DNA of 22,964 bases from Pseudomonadota bacterium (GTDB lineage: Bacteria; Pseudomonadota; Alphaproteobacteria; Rhizobiales; Phreatobacteraceae): positions 1-22,964 of the forward strand of contig JAEZGJ010000188.1 in the NCBI GenBank assembly GCA_023416965.1. Direction: 5' to 3'. The translations under genes and the position numbers were made by a program. Positions 7,258 through 13,819 of the stretch are shown in pieces. The notes below the pieces were generated by a model. The model was not told the DNA's origin. It was given only the letters and a program-made list of their open reading frames with translations, and did not search any database. The first letter of the stretch is position 1. Each line of letters starts with the position of its first letter.

Positions 7258-8404
7258 ATGCAGACTCTGACTTCCGAAGCACTCCTCGATGCCGTCCGCC
7301 AATGGGTGGCCATCGAGAGCCCGACCCAGGACGTCGCGGCGGTCAACCGCATGGCGGATCATGCGGAGGCGCTTCTGCGCGGCGCCGGCGCCAGCATTGA
7401 GCGCATCCCCGGCACGATGGGCTATGGCGACATCCTGATCGGCCGCATCCCGGGCGAAACGGAAGGGCCAGGCATCCTGTTGCTCGGCCACATCGACACG
7501 GTCCATCCGGTTGGAACGCTCGACTCCGACCTGCCCTGGCGGATCGACGGCGACCGGGCCTACGGCCCCGGCATCTACGACATGAAGGGCGGCAATGCGA
7601 TCGCCGTGGCGGCGCTCGCCCATCTTCACGCGACCGGACGGCGGCCGCACATGCCGGTTACCGTCATGTTCATTCCCGACGAGGAGGCGGGCAGCCCGTC
7701 CTCGCGCGCGCGCATCGAGGCGGAGGCGCGCCGCCACGCCATCGTGCTCGTCGCCGAGCCCTCGGGGGAGGGTGGCAGGCTCACCGTCGCCCGCCACGGC
7801 ATTGCCCGCTACTACCTGAAGACGACGGGCATCCCCCGCCCATGCCGGCGCCTATCACGCCAAGGGCCGCAGCGCGATCCGCGAGATGGCTCGCCAGATT
7901 CTCGCCGTCGAGGCGATGACCGACTACGACCGCACCATCACCCTCAATGTCGGCACCATGTCCGGCGGCACCCACGAGAACATGGTGCCGATCCACGCCG
8001 AGGCCTGTGTCTACGTTCTGGTTCCCTCCGCCGAGGCCGAGGCCGAGGTGCGCGCCAAGCTGCTGGCGCTGAAGCCGCACGATCCCGACGTCAAGCTGGA
8101 GGTGACGCTCGGCCTCTATCGGCCCTCCTACGGCAAGACGCCGGCCATCCAGGCGCTCTACGACCACGCCGCCGGGCTTGCCCGCGTGCTCGGCTTCGAG
8201 GTGGCCGGCGAGCGTGTCGCCGGCGGCGGATCGGACGGCAATTTCACCGGCGCGCTCGGCATTCCGACGCTGGACGGCCTGGGTGTGATCGGCGACGGCC
8301 CCCACACCCACCACGAGCACCTGCTCGTCTCCTGCCTCGTGCCTCGCACCCGGCTCTATGTGCGGCTGTTCGAGACCCTGACGCCGGGGCTGGTCGCCGG
8401 CTGA
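7258..8404 (+). pseudogene. M20 family metallopeptidase (carboxypeptidase G2-like), interrupted by a single-base frameshift
   Basis: The first 192 codons encode the front half of an M20 dinuclear-zinc hydrolase: GHIDTVHP (His78, Asp80), GPGIYDMKGG (bridging Asp108), PDEEAGS (Glu142 general base, Glu143) and AEPSGEG (Glu167). At 7833-7837 there is a run of five C where four restore the family sequence IPAHAGAYHAKGRSAIREMA. The rest then continues in the next frame through NVGTMSGGTHENMVP, GGGSDGNFTGALG and the final metal-ligand region HTHHEHLLV, stopping at 8404. With one C removed the product would be 381 aa, normal for carboxypeptidase G2-like enzymes that cleave C-terminal glutamate or other acyl-amino acids. 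All metal ligands are intact, so this is either a very recent mutation, a sequencing error in a homopolymer, or a slippage site. Its end overlaps the convergent chemoreceptor gene by 49 nt. Confidence 0.88.
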
Positions 8405-10236
8405 CCGGCGGCGAAGCGCAGGGCGCCAGCCTTGCCGTCGGACCAGATGACGGTGCCATCGCAGTCACAGTCGTTGTGCTTCAGCCTCAGCCGCTTGCCG
8501 ACTTCGTCGCTGCCGATGCCGGAGATTTTGGCGCCCCCCGTCGAGATGTTCTCCACCACGACGTTGCGGGCGCCGTCCGGGCTCTCGACCCGGCCGATGG
8601 CGTGGACCTCCTCGCGCGGGTGACGGCGCCGGTCGTCATGCGTTTCGCTGGCGCCGATCGCCCGGGAGAGGTCGGTGAGCATGGACAGCACGTCGTGGCT
8701 CGCCTCGTTCAGTTCGGCGAGGGCGGCGAGAGCTTCCATCTGCCGGCCGGCTTCGTGCGCCACCAGCGCGGCCTTGGCGGTCGCATGCACCCGACGGTGC
8801 GGCTCGACAAGGGCCCGGAAGGTCGGCAGGTCGCGGATGCCCGGCAGGTTCATGCCATCATACCACTTGCCGAGGCGGCAGCCATGGTGGTCCGGCACCT
8901 CGGCCGAGGCCCATTGCGACCGGCCCATGAGCGAATCGACCACCCGCTTCTTGAACAGGACGTGGTCGATCTTCGCCATCTCGCAGAGCGCCCGCGGCGA
9001 GGAGGCGGTGAACCAGGTTTTCGCGCTGTCGGAGAAGCGATCGTTGCTCGTCTGCATCTGCGCCGACATGCGCTGCAGCAGCCGCTCGTTCTCGGTGGCC
9101 AGGCGGGCGCTGCCGGCGACATTGGCGGCGATCTCCTCGCTCGCCAGCTTCTGCTGGGCGAGCACGCCGGCGATGGCGTCCATGTGGTTGGCCACCGTGC
9201 CGACCTTCTCTGCGATGCCGCTCATCGTGCCGGAGACGCTGACGATGGCCTCCTGCCCGTCGGCGACGGCCGCAGTGGTGCGTCCCATCGCCTCGCCCAT
9301 GCCCGCGATGACCCGGCGCATCTCGCCGATGCGGCGGCCGATCGTGTCGGTCGCCGAAGCCGTCTGGTTGGCGAGGGCCTTCACCTCGTTCGCCACCACG
9401 GCGAAACCGCGACCGGCTTCACCCGCCCGGGCCGCCTCGATCGTGGCGTTGAGCGCCAGCAGGTTCGTCTGCTTGGCGATGGCGTCGATGACGCCCAGCA
9501 CCTCGGCGATCTGATCGAAGGCGGCGCCGAGCTCGCCGGCCCGGCTCTGCGTCTCGGTGGTGGCCGTGCTGACATGGCCCATGGTCGCCGAGAGGTTGGC
9601 GACGGCGGAGAGCGCCTCGGTCGCCGTCTCGTTGGAGGTGCGCGCCTCCTCCAGCGCCTTCGCGCTCGCGCGCGTGATCTCGTCGATGGAGGCGACGAGC
9701 TCATTGACGGCGGAGGCGATCGACTGCGCCCCCTCGCTCGCCTGGCGCGTGTTGGCAGAGAGGTAGGCGATCTCGATCGCCACCTCGTTCACGTCGGCGA
9801 CGGTGCGCGACAGGTTGGCGAGATTGTCGATGTCGGCGGTGGCGGCGAGGCGGCTGGCCTGGGCGGCCAGCGCCTCCTCGGAGACGAGGCGGTGGACGGC
9901 GGCGGCCGCGGCAGCATAGCGCCTGGCGATCTCCGGCAGCAGACCGGTGCGGCGGCCCAGCGCCTGCACCAGTCCACCGGCGCGGGAGGCCGCATGTTCC
10001 ATCACCGTGTCAAGGGCATCGAGAATGGCGGGCGGCGGCGTTCCCGCCGCGACCATCGCGCGGATGCCGGCATCGGGCGCATCGCCCGTCATCAGCCGGG
10101 CAATGCCGGCGTCAAAGGCCTGCCGTGCCTGGCGCTCGGGAATGTAGCGCTCATGGACGGCGGAGAGATCGGGGAGGAGGAAGCGGGGTGCGAGCGACGG
10201 CGCGGCGGGGACTGGGGATACGGATTGCCTGGACAA
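8356..10236 (-). CDS. Soluble methyl-accepting chemotaxis protein with CZB and PilZ domains
   Basis: A 626-aa chemoreceptor-type protein with no membrane helix, so cytoplasmic. Residues 1-130 are a helical, Ala-rich segment I do not recognise. Residues about 135-400 form the MCP signalling coiled coil with the conserved CheA/CheW-binding tip (AKQTNLLALNATIEAARAGE, then GRGFAVVANEVKALANQT, near 254-292). Residues 418-530 are a CZB zinc-binding domain with His425, Cys453 (HGCRLGKWYDG), His480 and His484; the 28-27-4 spacing is close to that of E. coli DgcZ. Residues 535-612 are a PilZ domain with RRRHPR and ENISTGG, matching RxxxR and [D/N]xSxxG, so it should bind c-di-GMP. Start is TTG at 10236; an in-frame TGA lies four codons upstream, leaving no alternative nearby. 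The gene end overlaps the convergent M20 gene. Likely role: zinc- or oxidant-responsive taxis modulated by c-di-GMP (inference). Confidence 0.9.
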   Translation of the reverse strand: MSRQSVSPVPAAPSLAPRFLLPDLSAVHERYIPERQARQAFDAGIARLMTGDAPDAGIRAMVAAGTPPPAILDALDTVMEHAASRAGGLVQALGRRTGLLPEIARRYAAAAAAVHRLVSEEALAAQASRLAATADIDNLANLSRTVADVNEVAIEIAYLSANTRQASEGAQSIASAVNELVASIDEITRASAKALEEARTSNETATEALSAVANLSATMGHVSTATTETQSRAGELGAAFDQIAEVLGVIDAIAKQTNLLALNATIEAARAGEAGRGFAVVANEVKALANQTASATDTIGRRIGEMRRVIAGMGEAMGRTTAAVADGQEAIVSVSGTMSGIAEKVGTVANHMDAIAGVLAQQKLASEEIAANVAGSARLATENERLLQRMSAQMQTSNDRFSDSAKTWFTASSPRALCEMAKIDHVLFKKRVVDSLMGRSQWASAEVPDHHGCRLGKWYDGMNLPGIRDLPTFRALVEPHRRVHATAKAALVAHEAGRQMEALAALAELNEASHDVLSMLTDLSRAIGASETHDDRRRHPREEVHAIGRVESPDGARNVVVENISTGGAKISGIGSDEVGKRLRLKHNDCDCDGTVIWSDGKAGALRFAAGQPATSPGVRVSNSRT

Positions 10237-10251
10237 GGGGAGTGCTCACTC

Positions 10252-10267
10252 GTTCGCTTCTGCGAAC
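10252..10267. repeat. Inverted repeat in the leader of the chemoreceptor gene
   Basis: GTTCGC-TTCT-GCGAAC is a perfect six-base stem with a four-base loop, lying 16-31 bases upstream of the chemoreceptor start codon. It could be a leader hairpin affecting translation from the poor TTG start, or a protein-binding site. There is no T-run, so it does not look like a terminator. Confidence 0.35.
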
Positions 10268-10285
10268 AAAAGTGCCCGATGATGG

Positions 10286-10300
10286 TAAACTCGCGGTAAA
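10286..10300 (-). promoter_or_regulatory. Candidate degenerate CtrA-type box upstream of the chemoreceptor gene
   Basis: Read on the minus strand the site is TTTA-CCGCGAG-TTTA, followed by CCAT. The CtrA consensus in alphaproteobacteria is TTAA-N7-TTAA, often with TTAACCAT; each half here differs by one base. It lies 50-64 bases upstream of the chemoreceptor start, a suitable place, and AT-rich tetramers are scarce in this GC-rich DNA. Without a genome-wide motif scan this is only a candidate. Confidence 0.25.
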
Positions 10301-10329
10301 ATAGTGCGGATTCCGCTGCGGGATATCGC

Positions 10330-10851
10330 CTATTCCGCCGCGGCAGGAAGGGCGCGGGCGGCCCACCAGGCTTCGAGCGCGGCCCGCTTGCAGGCGAGCT
10401 TCTCGTCCATGCCGCCGGCAAAGGTATCCCACGCGGCGGCGAAACGCTCCGGAACGCCGATCAGCAGCGGCAGGCCGGCCGCGACCGTTGCGCCGATCTC
10501 GCCGATGAGACCGCCGCCTTCGGCCTCCATCCGGCCGAACTTGTTGATGACGACGAGCTGGGCCGGCCGGTCCAGCGCCTGCCGCAGGGCGGCGGCAGCC
10601 TCCGCCAGGCCGGCGGGATCGAGCCGGCAGGCATTGGCGCTGCCCGGGCCGAGGTCCTGACAGATGTTGATCCGCCGGCCGGAGCCTAGCGCCTCCAGTT
10701 CCATGTCGAGTTCGGCGCAGCCCGCCCCCGCATTGATCTGGATGAGCCCGGCCACCGCCACGCCCGCGCCGAGGAGGTCGTGGGCAAAAGCTGCGAGCAG
10801 GGCGTCGCAGTCGTCGTCGGGGCCGTAGGTGACGGCGGCAATCAGGCTCAT
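10330..10851 (-). CDS. DUF2478 domain-containing protein
   Basis: A 173-aa protein starting MSLIAAVTYGPDDDCDALLA. It carries the pattern I associate with DUF2478: an N-terminal NTPase-like strand, GVAVAGLIQINAG, a middle with INICQDLGPGSANACRLDPA, and the signature LVVINKFGRMEAEGGGL (near residues 98-114), where a Walker-B-like strand would sit. There is no canonical P-loop GxxxxGKS. Members of this family are often found near molybdate or other metal-cofactor genes; I see no such genes here, so function stays open. It is transcribed in the same direction as, and 93 nt before, the chemoreceptor gene, and might share a transcript with it. ATG at 10851 with a weak SD. Confidence 0.82.
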   Translation of the reverse strand: MSLIAAVTYGPDDDCDALLAAFAHDLLGAGVAVAGLIQINAGAGCAELDMELEALGSGRRINICQDLGPGSANACRLDPAGLAEAAAALRQALDRPAQLVVINKFGRMEAEGGGLIGEIGATVAAGLPLLIGVPERFAAAWDTFAGGMDEKLACKRAALEAWWAARALPAAAE

Positions 10852-11001
10852 GCGCGCGATCCCGTGTTGGGGGCTAGGATGGGGCGGGATCGCTCCCGGG
10901 TAAAGCGCCTCGGCCGTCCCGGGCTCGGCAGAAGGCGGGACTCATGGTTTGATGGCGCCGATCAGGGCGCGCCCGCAGGTCGGCCGCCACGGCAGGGATG
11001 A

Positions 11002-11295
11002 ATGGACATGGTCAAGCTTTCGATGGTCACCCTTGTGGTTGCGGCGGGTCTCGCCGCCGCGGCTCCCGGCAGCGCCGAGGCGAGCCACCGCCGGCTCGGC
11101 ATGCACGGCTGGTGCAGGGCGGATGCGGCCCGGATGATGGGCGTCAGCCGCCGCGCCGTCCTGCTCGACCGCCATGTGCTGCGCACGGCCGGCGGACGCT
11201 ATGAAATCCGCGGCCTGGCCGCCCACGGGCGCTACGGCTCCCGCGCCTTCATCTGCCACTTCAACGCGCGCGGTGTCCTCCAGGGCGCCGTCTGA
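11002..11295 (+). CDS. Small secreted protein of unknown function (97 aa)
   Basis: The N-terminus is a clear Sec signal peptide: short basic start, hydrophobic VTLVVAAGLAAAAPG and a probable cleavage SAEA|SH after residue 27. The mature part of about 70 residues is basic and has two cysteines (Cys38 in GWCRADAARMMGVSRRAV and Cys85 in RAFICHFNARG) that could form one disulfide in the periplasm, plus GGRYEIRG. I do not recognise a family name. AGGGA at 10994-10998 is only three bases from this ATG but nine from a second ATG at 11008, so translation may begin two codons later. It is convergent with the TusA-like gene, five bases apart. Confidence 0.75.
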   Translation: MDMVKLSMVTLVVAAGLAAAAPGSAEASHRRLGMHGWCRADAARMMGVSRRAVLLDRHVLRTAGGRYEIRGLAAHGRYGSRAFICHFNARGVLQGAV

Positions 11296-11300
11296 CGCCT

Positions 11301-11564
11301 TCATGCCTTGCGGACGAGGAAGGTCAGGGTGCCGTCGCCTTGCCGCTGGTCCTCGAGCACGTCGCCCGTCTCCCGCAGGAGGTGGGGGATGTCGATTCCC
11401 GCCATGGGATCGGTGCAGACCACCGCCATGCGCTGTCCCGGGGACATGCGGCCCAGCGCCTTGCGGGTCTTCAGGGCGGGCAGGGGGCATTTCAGCCCCT
11501 TGAGGTCGAGAGTGGCGATATCCGCCGGCGAGGGCGCGCCCCCGCCGGGCGAGGTATTGGTCAT
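11301..11564 (-). CDS. TusA-family sulfurtransferase (sulfur carrier)
   Basis: An 87-aa protein of the TusA/SirA/YeeD two-layer alpha/beta fold. The signature LDLKGLKCPLPALKTRKAL contains the CPxP motif with the sulfur-carrying Cys26, followed by the standard MSPGQRMAVVCTDPMAGIDI strand-loop and a final beta strand (LTFLVRKA). TusA-like proteins accept persulfide sulfur and pass it on in tRNA thiolation, molybdenum cofactor work or sulfur metabolism; which route applies here is not shown. An N-terminal extension of about 15 residues, GGG/PS-rich, precedes the fold. It begins four bases after the stop of the 65-aa membrane protein gene, so the two form an operon. Confidence 0.9.
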   Translation of the reverse strand: MTNTSPGGGAPSPADIATLDLKGLKCPLPALKTRKALGRMSPGQRMAVVCTDPMAGIDIPHLLRETGDVLEDQRQGDGTLTFLVRKA

Positions 11565-11568
11565 CAGG

Positions 11569-11766
11569 TCAGCGCGTCGCCGTCGGGGCGTTCATGCCGT
11601 CCCAGGACTTGCCGACCAGGTTGTAGCCGGCCTCGCTGCCGCGCAGCTGGGCGCCCGAGCCGACGAAGCGCGCATCGGCGGTCATCTGGTAGGTGGAGTT
11701 GAGAAGGTAGCCGGCGCCCACCGCGATGACGATGGCGGCGGCGAATGCGAGCACGATGGCCTTCAT
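11569..11766 (-). CDS. Small membrane-anchored or secreted protein (65 aa) upstream of tusA-like gene
   Basis: A 65-aa protein with one hydrophobic N-terminal segment, AIVLAFAAAIVIAVGAGYLL, acting as signal peptide or membrane anchor, then a short periplasmic-side tail ending with ARFVGSGAQLRGSEAGYNLV and GKSWDGMNAPT. The tail has no Cys. A strong purine-rich SD (GAGAGGGGA) lies just upstream of the ATG at 11766. The gene ends four bases before the TusA-like gene, so both should be translated from one mRNA. I know of similar unnamed short proteins in rhizobia but no function; a partner role in sulfur transfer is only a guess from position. Confidence 0.78.
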   Translation of the reverse strand: MKAIVLAFAAAIVIAVGAGYLLNSTYQMTADARFVGSGAQLRGSEAGYNLVGKSWDGMNAPTATR

Positions 11767-11853
11767 GGTGGTCCCCTCTCGGAAGTTCTTGTTTCCGCGC
11801 GCAATTTATCATGCGTCTGGAACCGTTCAAGGGCCGCGGCGTCGCAGCCCCGC

Positions 11854-13002
11854 CTATTCGATGATGATGGGCGGCGGCGGCTTGACGGTGACGTCGCCCG
11901 TTCCTGACAGGCTCGCCCAGACCTGCCGCGCCACGTCGCGATAGACCAGGGCATGGGGGCTCGACGGGTCGGTGGCGACGACCGGCCGGCCGGTATCGGA
12001 CCTCTCGCGCAGCGCCATGTCGAGCGGCACCTCGCCGAGGAAGGGGACGCCGAGCCGCTCGGCCTCCCTGCGGGCGCCGCCATGGCCGAAGATGTCGTAG
12101 CGGTTGCCGGTGTCGGGCGCGATGAAATAGCTCATGTTCTCGACGATGCCGAGGATCGGCACCTCGGTCTTGCGGAACATGGCGACGCCGCGCCTCGCAT
12201 CGATCAGGGCAAGGTCCTGCGGCGTCGAGACGATGACGGCGCCCGCCAGCGGCGTCGCCTGCGCCATCGTCAGCTGGGCGTCGCCCGTGCCCGGCGGCAT
12301 GTCGACGACGAGCACGTCGAGCTCGCCCCAGGCGACCTCGCGCAGCATCTGGGTGATGGCGCTCATCACCATCGGGCCGCGCCAGATCATCGGCGTCTCT
12401 TCCTCGACGAGGAAGCCGATGGACATGACCTTGACGCCGAAGCCCTCCAGCGGCGCGAGGGTGCGCCCGCTCACCACGCGCGGCTTGCCGTGCAGGCCGA
12501 ATAGCTTGGGCAGCGAGGGGCCGTAGATGTCGGCGTCGAGAATCCCGACACGCTGGCCGTTGGCCGCCAGAGCCAGGGCGAGGTTGCAGGCCGTGGTCGA
12601 CTTGCCGACGCCGCCCTTTCCGGAGGCCACGGCGATGACGTGGCGAACACCGGGAATGGTCGCCGCCTTCGGCGACGGCGGCTGCGAGGGGCGGCCCGGC
12701 GCCACATGCGGCTGGGTGGAGGGCGGGGGCCGCGTGGCCCCCGGTGCGGGGCCGGCGGGCCGGTCGGCCGTCAGCGACACGAGAGCCTGTCCGACCCCCG
12801 GCACGCCGCCGATGGCCGACTGGGCGGCCGCCCGCACCGGCTCCATGGCGGAAGCCTCCGTCGGGTCGATGGCGATGGCGACCATCACCTTGTCGCCGTT
12901 GACGAGAATGTCGGAGAGCCGGCCCGATGCCGTCAGCGACTGGCCGCTGGCCGGCAGCTTCACCTGTTCGAGCGCCCGCGCAACTTCTTCGCGTGTGACC
13001 AT
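11854..13002 (-). CDS. Mrp/ApbC family Fe-S cluster carrier ATPase
   Basis: A 382-aa P-loop ATPase. Residues 1-80 are a MIP18/DUF59-like domain, residues 80-115 a Pro-rich linker, and from about 120 the NTPase domain with deviant Walker A SGKGGVGKSTT (127-137), LDADIYGPSLPKLFG, the Walker B region VLVVDMPPGTGDAQLT and VSTPQDLALIDARRG. Mrp/ApbC proteins bind and deliver [4Fe-4S] clusters to apoproteins. The CxxC pair that most family members carry after ENMSYF is replaced by ENMSYFIAPDTGNRYDIFGH, so the dimer-bridging cysteines are absent; this form is common in alphaproteobacteria. ATG at 13002 is chosen as it starts the DUF59-like domain and has GGGGG upstream; the frame is open further but lacks support. 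It lies 87 nt before the membrane protein/TusA pair on the same strand. Confidence 0.92.
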   Translation of the reverse strand: MVTREEVARALEQVKLPASGQSLTASGRLSDILVNGDKVMVAIAIDPTEASAMEPVRAAAQSAIGGVPGVGQALVSLTADRPAGPAPGATRPPPSTQPHVAPGRPSQPPSPKAATIPGVRHVIAVASGKGGVGKSTTACNLALALAANGQRVGILDADIYGPSLPKLFGLHGKPRVVSGRTLAPLEGFGVKVMSIGFLVEEETPMIWRGPMVMSAITQMLREVAWGELDVLVVDMPPGTGDAQLTMAQATPLAGAVIVSTPQDLALIDARRGVAMFRKTEVPILGIVENMSYFIAPDTGNRYDIFGHGGARREAERLGVPFLGEVPLDMALRERSDTGRPVVATDPSSPHALVYRDVARQVWASLSGTGDVTVKPPPPIIIE

Positions 13003-13067
13003 GATGCCCCCGTGAGATGAGGGGTCACATAGGGCATTGCGGCAGGTTCCGGAAGGGTCGCGGCCCG

Positions 13068-13532
13068 TCAGGGCGTGACGGTGAGACGCAGCACGTAGGA
13101 ATCGAGCGGCATGGCCCGGTTCGCCGTCGTCAGTTCGCGCGGCGGCGAGACGAGTTCGCCGAAGGCGACGAAGCGGCCCTGGACCGGCACGAACGGCGCG
13201 CCCAGGTGGGCAGCCGGCGAGAGCCGGAAGGTCGGGGCCTGGGCGCCCACAGCCTCGATCTCGACGACAGGCGATCCGGTGCGGGTGCAGCCGCGCGGCG
13301 AGGCGCACTGGCCGTCGGCCACCACCTTGCTGAACCGGAGCTTCATAACCCGGCCGTTCGGACCCGTGACCTCGACGGTCTCGCCGCCGCGGATCTCCAC
13401 CCGCTGCGGCTGGGGCGCCTGGGCCTTGCTCGGCCCGGTGACGAGGAGGAGCACCGTGCTGGCGGCGAGGAACATCAGCGTGGGGGCAGCGATCATGGTC
13501 ACATTCGCTATTGTCGGGCTGTTCAGCGTCAT
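13068..13532 (-). CDS. Exported protein of unknown function (154 aa)
   Basis: The N-terminus has a hydrophobic export signal, TLMFLAASTVLLLVTGPSKAQA, with a likely AQA cleavage near residue 39. The mature part, about 115 residues, is beta-rich, opening VEIRGGETVEVTGPNGRVMK, and has a Cys pair in GQCASPRGCTRTG. I do not recognise the family. ATG at 13532 is preferred because GGAG lies six bases upstream; an inner ATG at 13496 would still leave a signal peptide. The gene is 65 nt before mrp on the same strand and divergent from guaB. Confidence 0.75.
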   Translation of the reverse strand: MTLNSPTIANVTMIAAPTLMFLAASTVLLLVTGPSKAQAPQPQRVEIRGGETVEVTGPNGRVMKLRFSKVVADGQCASPRGCTRTGSPVVEIEAVGAQAPTFRLSPAAHLGAPFVPVQGRFVAFGELVSPPRELTTANRAMPLDSYVLRLTVTP

Positions 13533-13705
13533 ATGCGGCTCCGGGTATTGCACCCGTGTGTCGCGATGGCGCCGTGAATGGTTCAATGCCGATGTGGCGG
13601 CGCGGTTGCTAAGGCGCCACGTCTTTTTACGCTCACGACTTCGCGAGCCGCGCCGGGGACATGGCAGGCCCGGCAGCAATAGGACCGCCGGCCTGCAAAT
13701 CCATG

Positions 13706-13734
13706 TTGGACCTGTCATCGAGTCGTGGTAGCAG
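13706..13734 (+). promoter_or_regulatory. Candidate housekeeping promoter for guaB
   Basis: TTGGAC (13706-13711) and TAGCAG (13729-13734) are separated by 17 bases and resemble alphaproteobacterial sigma-70 elements (TTGAC-N17-weak -10). They lie about 85 bases upstream of the guaB ATG in the 287-nt gap between guaB and the divergent exported-protein gene. The rest of that gap shows no gene, repeat or riboswitch that I can recognise. Promoter prediction by eye is weak. Confidence 0.3.
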
Positions 13735-13819
13735 GCTGCGCCAACCCATAACCGAGCCGACATCCATCCTCCCGCGAGTCGAGAGGGCGGACAGGGCTTT
13801 ATCCGCAGCGGAGTTGGCC

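Noticed and set aside
7258..10299. A continuous 1013-codon plus-strand frame
   Set aside because: After codon 193 it leaves the M20 reading frame and then runs antisense to the chemoreceptor gene; the protein is low-complexity His/Arg/Gly sequence typical of GC-rich shadow frames.
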